A stretch of 64,000 nucleotides of DNA from Protula sp. h YS-2021 (Eukaryota; Annelida; Polychaeta; Sabellida; Serpulidae), in the NCBI GenBank assembly GCA_949752745.1, contig OX457027.1:16696603-16760602 (forward strand), written 5' to 3'. Below the pieces are notes generated by a model, which saw only the letters and a list, made by a program, of their open reading frames with translations, did no database searches and was not told the DNA's origin. The translations under genes and the position numbers were made by a program. Below, one piece after another: positions 24,481 through 32,220 of this stretch (the first letter of the stretch is position 1; every line of letters begins with the position of its first letter).

Positions 24481-27400
24481 ATGGAGAACAAGACAAGGAG
24501 CGCAACAAGCAACGCAGCGGCGGCAGGCAGGCAGGCAGCAGCGCAGCGCAGCAAGCAACAGCAAGCAACAGCAAGCAACAGCAAGCAACAGCAGCAAGCA
24601 AGGATGGCTACGAATTCAGACACATCAGTGTTTTGTCATGAGTGCAAACGAACATTTCCATTTCTGGACTTGTATGTGGCACATACATGTAAACCAGCAA
24701 GGTTGAAACGTGCTATAGAAGAGCTTGTTCAGCAAATAGAAGTGAAGAGACAAAAGACGATGGAAGATAGCATTATCAGATCTGATCCGTTCCTCTGCGG
24801 TGAATGTGCAAAGATATTTCCATCTATGGATGCGTTTGACACACATGTATGCAGGATGCTTCCAAAGAGAGTACAAGTAGGGAAAGGGAGAAGAGTGAGT
24901 CTTGGTGAAAATGCACAGGAAAGACGGTTTGAGCCTGAAGATGGATCGGATTTATTACTTGAAATGCGGCAACAAGAGAATCGGATTAAGAGACATTTGT
25001 TGGAGACCTTAAACCATGGCATGAAATGGTACATTGTCGTGCATGCACGCTTCAAGAAACTGACGGCGAATGCTGAAGGTGTGATGGTAGAACAAGTGGA
25101 TAATGCTTTTATCAGCAGTCGAACACATATAGCTTACAATCCAGAGGATATTGAACAGGACTTGCCAGAAGCCTATAAAGAATTGTTTACCAAGTTTGAT
25201 GAACATGAGCGACAAGGGTCTGGCTGGGTGTTGGATAACATCCTGTATATTGAAGTGCATACAGCTACATCAGCACCTCTGGAAGCGAGCAGTTATATCA
25301 AACTGCCAAAGAGAGTGAAGAGTACAAAGGCTGTGTTAAACATCAAGAATGAAGACAACAAGTGTTTCTTATGGTCCGTATTGGCGCACCTTCACCCTTC
25401 AGATAGAAACCCACAACGTGTGAATCATTACAAAGCATTTGAGAACGAATTGAAGGTGGAAGGTATGACATTTCCGACACCGATTAAGGACATTCCAAAG
25501 TTTGAAAAGGAGAATGATGTGTCCATCAACGTGTTTGGATATGAACAGGACGTCGTTGTTCCGATACAACTGAGTCGAAACACCAGCAGCGCTACTAGCA
25601 GCGTGAGAGAAATCAACTTACTTATGATTAGCAATGACAAGACAAGGCATTATTGTCTCATCAAGAATTTCAGTAAACTGATGGCTTATCGATCAAAACA
25701 TCATGGAACCACATTTTATTGTTTCAACTGCCTTCACGGGTTTACACGACAAGATCTGTTAGACAAGCATCGCGAAGTGTGTGGCAAGCATGGAGCGCAA
25801 CGTTTATCATTCCCCAAGGAACCCTTTATCAAGTTTAAGAATGTAGCCAAACAACAGCGAGTCCCTTTTGTGATTTATGCCGACTTTGAATGTTTCACGA
25901 AAAAGCATGAAGAAGTGAGGTACCAGCATCACCGTCCAAACAGCTTTGCCTATGTGGTTGTGAGTCAGTATGAGACACGTGCCCCAGTCCTGTATCGAGG
26001 AGACAATGCTGTGAAAGTCTTTTTAGACCATATGGTGACTGAGCGTGATCGTATTGTGCACGGTTTACAACAGCCAAAGGAGATGGTGATGACTCGCGCA
26101 GACAAAGAGGATTTCAGGACTGCAGTCGACTGCTACATTTGTCATGAGCCTCTAGGAGCAGATCGTGTGAGAGATCATGATCATATCAATGGCAAATACC
26201 GTGGAGCTGCACATAGTGAATGCAATTTACAATTTCGATTTCGAAAGGATCAACAGGGGGATAAAGATTCGTTTATCATCCCTGTCTTTTTCCACAATTT
26301 GCGAGGCTATGACAGTCATTTGATCATGGAGGAAATTGGAAAGTTCAAAGATGAAACGCTTACGGTCATTCCCAACACCATCGAGAAATATATTGCATTC
26401 ACCATGAGCAATCTGAAATTTACGGATAGCTTTCAGTTCATGAGTACTTCTCTACAGAAGTTAGTCTCCAACCTGGCGGCAGAAGGGAAAGAGAACTTTT
26501 ATCACATGACCTCTCACATTCACGAGAGCGACCAGCAAGAGTTACTGTTGAGAAAGGGAGTGTACCCCTACGATTACGTGGATGAGCCATCCAAGTTTGC
26601 TGAAACACAACTGCCGTCCAAGGACAAGTTTTACAGTCAGCTTAGTGAAGAAGGTATTAGTGATGAGGATTATGCACATGCACAGAAGGTGTGGGAGACA
26701 TTCAGGTGTACCACATTTGGCGAATACCATGACCTGTACCTGAAATCGGATGTGTTACTGCTAGCTGACGTTTTTGAAAACTTTCGTCAAGTATGTCTCA
26801 ACACCTATGAATTGGATCCTGCCCACTACTATACAGCGCCGGGACTGTCGTGGGATGCGATGTTAAAAGCGACAAAGGTGAAGTTGGAATTGATCAATGA
26901 CATTGACATGTACCAAATGGTTGAACAAGGCTTACGTGGAGGAATATCTGTCATCACACACAAGTATGCGAAAGCAAATAACCCCTACGTAGCAGAGTAT
27001 GATCCCACGAAACCGACCCATTACCTGATGTACCTGGATGCGAACAACCTGTACGGCTGGGCCATGTCACAAAGCATGCCGGAAAGTGGATTCATGTGGG
27101 TGAACGAGCCAGAATCCATTGACTTCATGGAAGTGGATGAAGAGGACGAGATTGGCTACATTTTAGAAGTGGATTTGGAATACCCACAGACCATTCATGA
27201 TCGTCATAATCACTACCCAGTGGCTCCAGAGCGGAAAAGTGTGAAGGTGGGAGAATTATCAGAGCATAGTCAGAAGCTACGGAAAGATCTCAACATGAAA
27301 GACAAACCCAGTGAAAAGCTTATTCCCAACTTGTGTGACAAGAAGAAATATGTACTTCATTATAGAAATTTACAGCAATATGTGTCACTGGGATTGAAAG

Positions 27401-28443
27401 TCACGAAGGTGCATCGTGCCATCATGTTTGCACAGAGCAAATGGTTAGCGAAATACATCTCGTTGAACACGGAAAAGAGAAAGTTGGCCAAGAATCCGTT
27501 TGAGAAAGATTTTTTCAAATTGATGAACAACTCTGTGTTTGGCAAAACCATGGAAAATGTGAGAAAACGCATCCATGTGGAACTCGTTCACCAGGAAAAG
27601 CGGTTCAAGAAAGTTGTAGCCAAACCGTCATTCCACCAATTTAGAATTTTCAATGAAGATTTGACCGCGGTACATTTACACAAAGTGGATTTGCTTCTGG
27701 ATAAGCCCATTCAAGTTGGCTTCACCATTCTCGACCTCAGCAAAGTGCTCATGTTTGACTTTCATTACAACTACATCATGACCAAGTATCCCGACGCCAA
27801 GTTGTTGTTCAGCGACACCGACAGTCTATGTTACGACATAGAAACGGATGATATCTACAAGGATATGCAGGAAGATGCCAACTTGTTCGACACAAGTGAC
27901 TATCCCCCCAATCATTTCCTGCATTCCAACGTGAACAAGAAAGTGCTTGGGAAAATGAAAGATGAGACGGCGGGCATTCCCATTGAAGAGTTTGTTGGAC
28001 TTCGGCCGAAAATGTACAGCATGATGTATGGTGGGAAAGAAAAACATACGGCTAAAGGTATCACTTACGCGTGTCAAAGACGGATGAAACATGAGCAGTA
28101 TAAAGACAGTTTGTTCAACCAAACGCAGATGATGGTGACAGGACACACCATTCGAAGCCATGACCACCAGATTTTCTCGGAGAAGTTGAGGAAAGTAGCT
28201 CTCTCCCCCTTTGATGATAAGCGATACGTGTTGAATGATGGCTATTCCACTTTGGCGCATGGGCATTACAAGACCGCAGCAGCGGCAGCCAGGGTGGCAG
28301 CCAGGGCGGCAGCCAGGGTGGCAGCCAGGGCGGCAGCCAGGGCGGCAGCCAGGGCGGCAGCAGTTAGGGCGGCGGCAGCAGCCAGGGCGGCGGCAGCAGC
28401 CAGGGCGGCAGCAGCCAGGGCGGCGGCGGCAGCAACAGTATAA
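24481..28443 (+). CDS. PolB: Protein-primed family B DNA polymerase (Polinton PolB), 1320 aa
   Basis: Replicates the element by protein-primed synthesis. Order of features: TIR-encoded leader (1-24), Gln-rich linker, two C-X2-C-X12-H-X-C fingers (C52-C70, C106-C124), a third finger (C414-C434), exonuclease motifs ExoI DFE (468-470), ExoII FHN..GYD (604-611) and ExoIII Y753-LKS-D757, an endonuclease-VII/HNH-like insert (C551, C554, DHDH 565-568, H578, C581), polymerase motif A with D853 and NLYG, motif B K1013...NSVFGKTME, motif C DTDS (1112-1115) and RPKMYS (1175-1180). DNKCFLWSVL (292-301) faintly recalls an OTU cysteine box. All catalytic residues are present. The last 55 residues are an Ala/Arg tail made by a microsatellite. 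The ATG at 24481 follows the TATA/initiator; ATG 24604 (M42) is an alternative. Confidence 0.95.
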   Translation: MENKTRSATSNAAAAGRQAAAQRSKQQQATASNSKQQQQARMATNSDTSVFCHECKRTFPFLDLYVAHTCKPARLKRAIEELVQQIEVKRQKTMEDSIIRSDPFLCGECAKIFPSMDAFDTHVCRMLPKRVQVGKGRRVSLGENAQERRFEPEDGSDLLLEMRQQENRIKRHLLETLNHGMKWYIVVHARFKKLTANAEGVMVEQVDNAFISSRTHIAYNPEDIEQDLPEAYKELFTKFDEHERQGSGWVLDNILYIEVHTATSAPLEASSYIKLPKRVKSTKAVLNIKNEDNKCFLWSVLAHLHPSDRNPQRVNHYKAFENELKVEGMTFPTPIKDIPKFEKENDVSINVFGYEQDVVVPIQLSRNTSSATSSVREINLLMISNDKTRHYCLIKNFSKLMAYRSKHHGTTFYCFNCLHGFTRQDLLDKHREVCGKHGAQRLSFPKEPFIKFKNVAKQQRVPFVIYADFECFTKKHEEVRYQHHRPNSFAYVVVSQYETRAPVLYRGDNAVKVFLDHMVTERDRIVHGLQQPKEMVMTRADKEDFRTAVDCYICHEPLGADRVRDHDHINGKYRGAAHSECNLQFRFRKDQQGDKDSFIIPVFFHNLRGYDSHLIMEEIGKFKDETLTVIPNTIEKYIAFTMSNLKFTDSFQFMSTSLQKLVSNLAAEGKENFYHMTSHIHESDQQELLLRKGVYPYDYVDEPSKFAETQLPSKDKFYSQLSEEGISDEDYAHAQKVWETFRCTTFGEYHDLYLKSDVLLLADVFENFRQVCLNTYELDPAHYYTAPGLSWDAMLKATKVKLELINDIDMYQMVEQGLRGGISVITHKYAKANNPYVAEYDPTKPTHYLMYLDANNLYGWAMSQSMPESGFMWVNEPESIDFMEVDEEDEIGYILEVDLEYPQTIHDRHNHYPVAPERKSVKVGELSEHSQKLRKDLNMKDKPSEKLIPNLCDKKKYVLHYRNLQQYVSLGLKVTKVHRAIMFAQSKWLAKYISLNTEKRKLAKNPFEKDFFKLMNNSVFGKTMENVRKRIHVELVHQEKRFKKVVAKPSFHQFRIFNEDLTAVHLHKVDLLLDKPIQVGFTILDLSKVLMFDFHYNYIMTKYPDAKLLFSDTDSLCYDIETDDIYKDMQEDANLFDTSDYPPNHFLHSNVNKKVLGKMKDETAGIPIEEFVGLRPKMYSMMYGGKEKHTAKGITYACQRRMKHEQYKDSLFNQTQMMVTGHTIRSHDHQIFSEKLRKVALSPFDDKRYVLNDGYSTLAHGHYKTAAAAARVAARAAARVAARAAARAAARAAAVRAAAAARAAAAARAAAARAAAAATV
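28276..28440 (+). repeat. GC-rich microsatellite fused in frame to the end of PolB
   Basis: Variants of GGCAGCCAGGGC repeat to the last codons, encoding only Ala, Arg, Val and Thr after the conserved-looking GHYKT. The same repeat adjoins the inner edge of the right TIR (about 37783-37812), where another frame reads SQGGSQGG in the 238-aa protein. Confidence 0.85.
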
Positions 28444-28473
28444 AAGGGGGGGACTCTCACCACAACTTCAGAG
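28439..28473 (+). promoter_or_regulatory. Internal promoter overlapping the PolB stop codon
   Basis: TATAAAAGGGGGGG begins at 28439, and its TAA (28441-28443) is the PolB stop. A TTCAGAGT initiator-like sequence follows at about 28467, 29 bases after the TATA start, and the next ATG is at 28507. The flank resembles the TIR promoter (TATAAAAGAGGGGGG). Confidence 0.65.
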
Positions 28474-28506
28474 TGAGTTGAGAGTGAGAGTGAGTTGAGG
28501 GTGAAC

Positions 28507-28875
28507 ATGAAGAGATCTGCAACAACGGATATGGATACTCTAGCAGATACGGTGAAAGACTTGAACGTGAACAATCCCACCACCGCCACCACCACCACTA
28601 TCAAGAAATTAAAAGTGGAGACGGCGACGGCGGCACCACCACCACCACAGTCGTGGGATGGAATGCTTTCTCTAGGCAATGGAAAGTATATCAAGATTAT
28701 GAAACAAAGCAATGAAGGTGTGGTGAACATTCGCAAGTACCTCAGAGATGAGGGGACTGGAAGGAACCGTCCTACGAAAAAGGGTATCTTGCTGACCATA
28801 CCTGAATGGAAAATGTTGAAGAAGCAGGTGAAAGAAGTGGATAAAAGGCTTCGCAGACAAGACGACAACGCATAA
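28507..28875 (+). CDS. PC4/SUB1-like ssDNA-binding protein (122 aa)
   Basis: Residues 50-115 match the transcriptional coactivator PC4 C-terminal fold: a strand pair GKYIKI, VVNIRKYL, a charged loop with RPTKKGILLT, then W101 in a helix (EWKMLKKQVKEVD). PC4 proteins bind single-stranded and melted DNA as dimers, acting in transcription and replication. The first 49 residues are low-complexity (Thr-rich, then Pro run) and probably disordered. ATG 28507 is chosen because it is the first ATG after the TATA/initiator at 28439-28473; the frame is open a little upstream but without an ATG. Likely role is ssDNA binding during protein-primed strand-displacement replication (inference). Confidence 0.75.
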   Translation: MKRSATTDMDTLADTVKDLNVNNPTTATTTTIKKLKVETATAAPPPPQSWDGMLSLGNGKYIKIMKQSNEGVVNIRKYLRDEGTGRNRPTKKGILLTIPEWKMLKKQVKEVDKRLRRQDDNA

Positions 28876-28892
28876 CCAGGTAACCCCCCATC

Positions 28893-29267
28893 ATGAATGC
28901 ACTCATGTTAAACGATGGTGTTTACCTTAAAGTCAATGAGAGGAATGAAGTGATGATGGGTTCTCGGAGATGTTCTGCTTATCAGTTTAAACCTGAAGTG
29001 TGGAAAGACTTTAAAAACATACCGCTTGAAGCTGGGTTTAAACGCAGACTTGAAAATAAACTGGAAGTGACGGTGGCTGAATATGATTCTAACATACGTG
29101 TGACATTCTGTAGAAATCTTTTACAGGATTATCCAAAGGATTATAAGGGAGTTGTGCCAGACACACCCTATGCACAGTTGATCTTCTTTGATATCAAGAA
29201 CTGGCGCGCAGTCTTACGATTCCTAGAAGCTATACAGCATCCACTGTTCGACATCCTCCGAGTATAA
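28893..29267 (+). CDS. Small early-type protein, possible diverged PC4-like paralog (124 aa)
   Basis: Starts 17 bases after the PC4-like gene. No firm family. Two similar halves can be seen: residues 1-45 (GVYLKV...RRCSAYQFKPEVWKDF) and 55-118 (LEVTVAEYDSNIRVTF...IFFDIKNWRAVLRFLEAI). Each has strands then a helix opened by a Trp, the pattern of the neighbouring PC4-like domain. The comparable second half recurs in the 29279, 29535 and 37168 genes. The stop codon TAA lies inside a TATAAAAT at 29263-29270. Role unknown; ssDNA or transcription factor binding is only inferred. Confidence 0.6.
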   Translation: MNALMLNDGVYLKVNERNEVMMGSRRCSAYQFKPEVWKDFKNIPLEAGFKRRLENKLEVTVAEYDSNIRVTFCRNLLQDYPKDYKGVVPDTPYAQLIFFDIKNWRAVLRFLEAIQHPLFDILRV

Positions 29268-29270
29268 AAT
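29263..29270 (+). promoter_or_regulatory. TATA box overlapping stop codon of the 124-aa gene
   Basis: TATAAAAT contains the TAA stop of the preceding gene, as at the end of PolB. A start site 30 bases on would lie past ATG 29279, in which case translation of the next gene may begin at a later in-frame ATG (29306 or 29321). Confidence 0.4.
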
Positions 29271-29278
29271 ACACACAC

Positions 29279-29632
29279 ATGGACGAGATGGAAGACGACT
29301 ATTTGATGGATTATGAACCCATGACATATGGGTTCTCCTATCTGAGAAACTTATGTGATGACATTGTGTTACGGCATTTTGGACAGTATCTCGTCCTATC
29401 GCTTGATGACCAATCCGTGTTGAAGGATCACCTAGACAAGTTGAGAATACCCGGCTTTCTCCTAGCAGTCTCGGATGAATTAGAAGTGCGTGTGACTGAG
29501 AACGGTCTAGACGTGTTTGTACAATTTCGCCAATATGACGAGCTTACAGAAGGCTGCGACATCATCACCCTCAGCACCGTGGAATGGAACGCGCTGTTAC
29601 ACGCATTGGATTGGGAAGAATCTTCTGCTTGA
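29279..29632 (+). CDS. Small acidic protein, possible PC4-like paralog (117 aa)
   Basis: The N-terminus is acidic (MDEMEDDYLMDYE). The second half, LEVRVTENGLDVFVQF then IITLSTVEWNALLHAL, aligns by eye with the C-terminal halves of its neighbours at 28893, 29535 and 37168: alternating hydrophobic strands followed by a helix starting (E/N)W..L. No enzyme motif is seen. It overlaps the next ORF in the +1 frame. Confidence 0.6.
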   Translation: MDEMEDDYLMDYEPMTYGFSYLRNLCDDIVLRHFGQYLVLSLDDQSVLKDHLDKLRIPGFLLAVSDELEVRVTENGLDVFVQFRQYDELTEGCDIITLSTVEWNALLHALDWEESSA

Positions 29633-29918
29633 ATTCAAAGAGGATGGAATACAACTCAAGCGGGGTACCAAATCCATTGAGGTGACACAGCCTATGCGGC
29701 TGATGCGGCTGATGCGGCTGATGGACTTAGAAGAAGGATATGAACTGAAACTGTCTGAACATGAAACTGTTAAAGTGATAAAGTTTGGTGATGTGTGTTA
29801 TGTGAGCTTTCATAGCATTTACAAACGTGGATGTAATGTCTATGATACCTATATTAATTTAAATTGTAATGAATGGCATGCATTGATCCATGTATTGAAA
29901 GAAGAAACTTGTAAATAA
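29535..29918 (+). CDS. Small protein, possible PC4-like paralog with uncertain start (up to 127 aa)
   Basis: Residues 55-125 contain VKVIKFGDVCYVSFHSIYKR and YINLNCNEWHALIHVL, very like the YVSFVRTSRFEG...YINMNDGEWETLL core of the 238-aa protein at 37168. The first ATG (29535) sits inside the preceding gene in another frame; sequence resembling a genuine N-terminus begins near 29625 (LLLEFKEDGIQLKRG), without its own ATG there, so a frameshift, splice or internal start at 29695 is possible. Three GCGGCTGAT repeats (about 29696-29722) give MRLMRLMRLM. The stop codon lies within AATAAA (29914-29919), so the rightward unit probably ends here. Confidence 0.6.
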   Translation: MTSLQKAATSSPSAPWNGTRCYTHWIGKNLLLEFKEDGIQLKRGTKSIEVTQPMRLMRLMRLMDLEEGYELKLSEHETVKVIKFGDVCYVSFHSIYKRGCNVYDTYINLNCNEWHALIHVLKEETCK

Positions 29919-29919
29919 A
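29914..29919 (+). terminator. Polyadenylation signal AATAAA, rightward unit
   Basis: AATAAA overlaps the stop codon of the last rightward gene; a second copy is at 29965-29970. The opposing signal for the leftward unit is at 29998-30003, so the two units converge within about 100 bases. Confidence 0.55.
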
Positions 29920-29997
29920 AATTTGTAGATAAGAAGTGTGGGGGGGGGGGAGTTTGGAAAACACAATAAAACAAGATCAGTTTGAAACTTGAGTCTT

Positions 29998-30003
29998 TTT
30001 ATT
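29998..30003 (-). terminator. Polyadenylation signal AATAAA, leftward unit
   Basis: TTTATT on the plus strand, 46 bases beyond the protease stop at 30049. Confidence 0.5.
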
Positions 30004-30048
30004 TTCTTCAACAACTTAACTACAGCTTAACTACACCCCCCCTTCCCA

Positions 30049-30489
30049 TTAATAAAACAATGGTTTATAATGTCTATAGACAAAATCCTTTACAATAAAA
30101 TCCCCATCCTTTCTTTTTAATATATTCACAATGTCAAACATACTCTGGCCTCGAGCTCTATGCCATATATAATAGACACAATAAAAACCACACGCCGATG
30201 ATATCGGCGTTTGTAATGAGATGGAATTATACATATAGTCCTTTCTTAAAAACGTTTCTAAACGCTCATCGAGAGGGAACAGTCCATAAGAGTCAAAGTA
30301 TTCCACAGGGTCTTTGTCATAATACACTGCCACCCAATGCTCTCCTGGTTCATCTTGATCGTCGGTGTTGATGACATAGGCACCACGTTGTAAAGACGGT
30401 GGTAACTGGTCCATGGCAAACACACCTTGAAACAAGTCTTTGGTCGCGGCATCATGGCTCAGGATAGCTTCGATCTGCTTCGTGTTCAT
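30049..30489 (-). CDS. Adenain-like cysteine protease (146 aa)
   Basis: Processes capsid and core precursors during virion maturation in adenoviruses and, by inference, in Polintons. The catalytic set of the adenain/Ulp1 (C5/C48) fold is visible: H51 in EHWVAVYY, D66 in YFDSYG, Q93 in LQTPIS, and C100 in SSACGFYC. Length is short relative to adenovirus protease (about 200 aa) but usual for Polintons. It is the last gene of the leftward cluster; its ATG overlaps the TGA of the capsid gene (ATGA, 30486-30489), so co-expression with the capsid gene is likely. Confidence 0.92.
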   Translation of the reverse strand: MNTKQIEAILSHDAATKDLFQGVFAMDQLPPSLQRGAYVINTDDQDEPGEHWVAVYYDKDPVEYFDSYGLFPLDERLETFLRKDYMYNSISLQTPISSACGFYCVYYIWHRARGQSMFDIVNILKRKDGDFIVKDFVYRHYKPLFY

Positions 30490-31859
30490 GACTGGTAGTC
30501 GAATTGGATGCTACGATTGGCACTGATTTCGATAATGTTGTCAAATTCAGCATAGACGATGACATTGATGGTAGGTTGCAAAGCCCTAGCAAAGTTCATT
30601 TCTAGCCGCAAATTCCCATGCTTGATCAGGGGAAAATGATCAGCTCCATCATAGTCCGGTGTTAAGTCGAACGAAAATAAAGAATACCCTCTAGGCCAAT
30701 CTTCCCTTTTTATAATGGAGCTTTTCTCACCATTCAATCGGTCAAACGATTTGTAAAGCGTTTCAAAAGCGTCTAGGTACTTGTCCTGTGGAATGTCAAG
30801 CTTGAGCGGTTTGGACAGGACTGGTTCACCATCCGTGTACAGTTGCATATAGTCCAGATCAAAATGTTTGAAATCATATGGATTCCTCGCGACTGACCCA
30901 CCAAAGGCTTCGTTATGAACCAGACCAATGACAATACGATGTGGCAATTGACCCAAAAAGATGTTGTCTTTCACAAAAGACTGAAACCCTGCCGGAATGG
31001 CCAAGACTTTACATTCTTTTCTAGTGATGATGATCTTGGCAGGACTTTTCAGCAATGCGTCTGTATGCCCTAACTGAATGCCTGGACTCACCCTCACTTT
31101 GCGAATGGTTAAAAATGCCTCTTTCACTTCTACCTTATAGGTAGTATCTGCAGCCATCAATACATAATCATCTTTCTGTCTATGGAAACGCAACTTCAAA
31201 CTGATGCCATTCGGAAGATAGCGATCCTGCTCAAACAAATCTATCCTTAAGCCACCTGACAGCATAAACTCACGGCTGAGACGTGTATGCAAATAACGAT
31301 GGTGTAAGCCATTGTTTCCTTGCTCAGCTAGATCACTACCGTCGGCATTGACATGAAACCCGGATACATAGCGTTCATGATTAGGCCTTTTCACCTCATG
31401 ACTATTCATCGACCCAGCAGTATCCTTGTACATGAGCCGCAGAGAGCGCTCGGAATGGAGACTTTCTTCCGAATCATGGATGAGATGCGAGATCATGCTG
31501 GTATACCCATGGGTGTTGTTACTATGAGATACCAACCGATCATTCAGAAACAATTCAATATTAGACCATAGCCCGTTAAACACATCATTGATGCAGGAGA
31601 CCTGGTCCTCTGGGCCACACGCTGTTCCATCAGCCTTTACAATGCGGCATACAATATGAAGTTTGCTGTTCTTTAAATCCAGATATTCTTCTGTACTCGC
31701 AGGAATGTAGAATTCTATGGGAGCACCCTCTCTAATGGTCGTCAGTGGTTGATAGTCAACATTATAACTTTTCTCTACAGCCGTTTGCGTTGGCGGTACG
31801 TGAAACCATTCCAATGGAGAAAGAGTGCATTCGCATGAATGATTGTGAATGAGAGACAT
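30486..31859 (-). CDS. MCP: Major capsid protein, double jelly-roll (457 aa)
   Basis: Forms the hexon-like capsomers. The N-terminal stretch (LEWFHVPPTQTAVEKS, then PIEFYIPASTEEYLDL and a NDVFNGLWSNIELFLN segment) and the C-terminal PLIKHGNLRLEMNFA and INVIVYAEFDN are the recurrent signatures of the Polinton/adintovirus MCP family, which also includes the C. elegans F54H12.2-like proteins. The family has two vertical beta-barrels shared with adenovirus hexon and other DJR viruses. Length fits. The 4-base gap to the upstream pX-like gene and the ATGA overlap with protease place it in the structural block. Confidence 0.9.
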   Translation of the reverse strand: MSLIHNHSCECTLSPLEWFHVPPTQTAVEKSYNVDYQPLTTIREGAPIEFYIPASTEEYLDLKNSKLHIVCRIVKADGTACGPEDQVSCINDVFNGLWSNIELFLNDRLVSHSNNTHGYTSMISHLIHDSEESLHSERSLRLMYKDTAGSMNSHEVKRPNHERYVSGFHVNADGSDLAEQGNNGLHHRYLHTRLSREFMLSGGLRIDLFEQDRYLPNGISLKLRFHRQKDDYVLMAADTTYKVEVKEAFLTIRKVRVSPGIQLGHTDALLKSPAKIIITRKECKVLAIPAGFQSFVKDNIFLGQLPHRIVIGLVHNEAFGGSVARNPYDFKHFDLDYMQLYTDGEPVLSKPLKLDIPQDKYLDAFETLYKSFDRLNGEKSSIIKREDWPRGYSLFSFDLTPDYDGADHFPLIKHGNLRLEMNFARALQPTINVIVYAEFDNIIEISANRSIQFDYQS

Positions 31860-31863
31860 GATT

Positions 31864-32220
31864 TTAAAAGATATCTCTTTTATGCTTTTTTGATGTTATC
31901 CGTCTAGCTGTTCTTCGTCTTCTAGCACGTTTCATCGGCTGCACTCTCTTTTTATGTACATCACCACCACCAAACACACGTTGTGCTACTCGGCCCGTAA
32001 CATCTTTCGCAACATTCTTTGCAGCCTTCTTAAGATGTGGCGCAACGATCTTAGCCCCAGCCTTAAGTAGCGGAATAGCTCTACGAGCCAATGATCCGAG
32101 TATTGAACCAATACCATCCCCATATTGAATTCGCGCTCCTTTGAATCCTGGCAATTCTCCACCCACTTGTCGAAGAAAGTGGTGGCGATATGCAGACGGA
32201 TCGTGTGTGTAGGCTTTCAT
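31864..32220 (-). CDS. pX/pVI-like basic virion protein (118 aa)
   Basis: Starts within the stop of the penton-like gene (ATGA overlap 32217-32220). Residues 20-80 contain GGELPGFKGARIQYGDGIGS, then an Ala/Leu-rich amphipathic helix (LARRAIPLLKAGAKIVAP). The C-terminus is highly basic (KRARRRRTARRITSKKHKR). This arrangement recalls adenovirus pX/mu core protein and pVI, which bind DNA or disrupt membranes and are cut by the viral protease. In Polintons a protein of this design regularly lies between the two capsid genes. Confidence 0.7.
   Translation of the reverse strand: MKAYTHDPSAYRHHFLRQVGGELPGFKGARIQYGDGIGSILGSLARRAIPLLKAGAKIVAPHLKKAAKNVAKDVTGRVAQRVFGGGDVHKKRVQPMKRARRRRTARRITSKKHKRDIF

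Larger units (their letters stand above)
21503..24552 (+). repeat. Left terminal inverted repeat, about 3.05 kb
   Basis: Matches the reverse complement of 37813-41090. From the outside inwards it holds the AGTAGATAGG terminus, one 41-bp palindrome, a short ankyrin-like ORF, an array of CTCGAGTGAAAG iterons alternating with C-rich tracts, a 95-bp tandem repeat, a TATA promoter and the first 24 codons of the polymerase. The inner boundary lies in a CAG-rich microsatellite. TIRs of Polintons are usually some hundreds of bases to about 1 kb, so this is long. It is shorter than its partner because the right copy has an extra palindrome and extra iteron units. Confidence 0.93.

Noticed and set aside
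28266..28868. 200-aa minus-strand ORF opposite the PolB tail and PC4-like gene
   Set aside because: Antisense of a microsatellite and of a gene with a recognisable domain.
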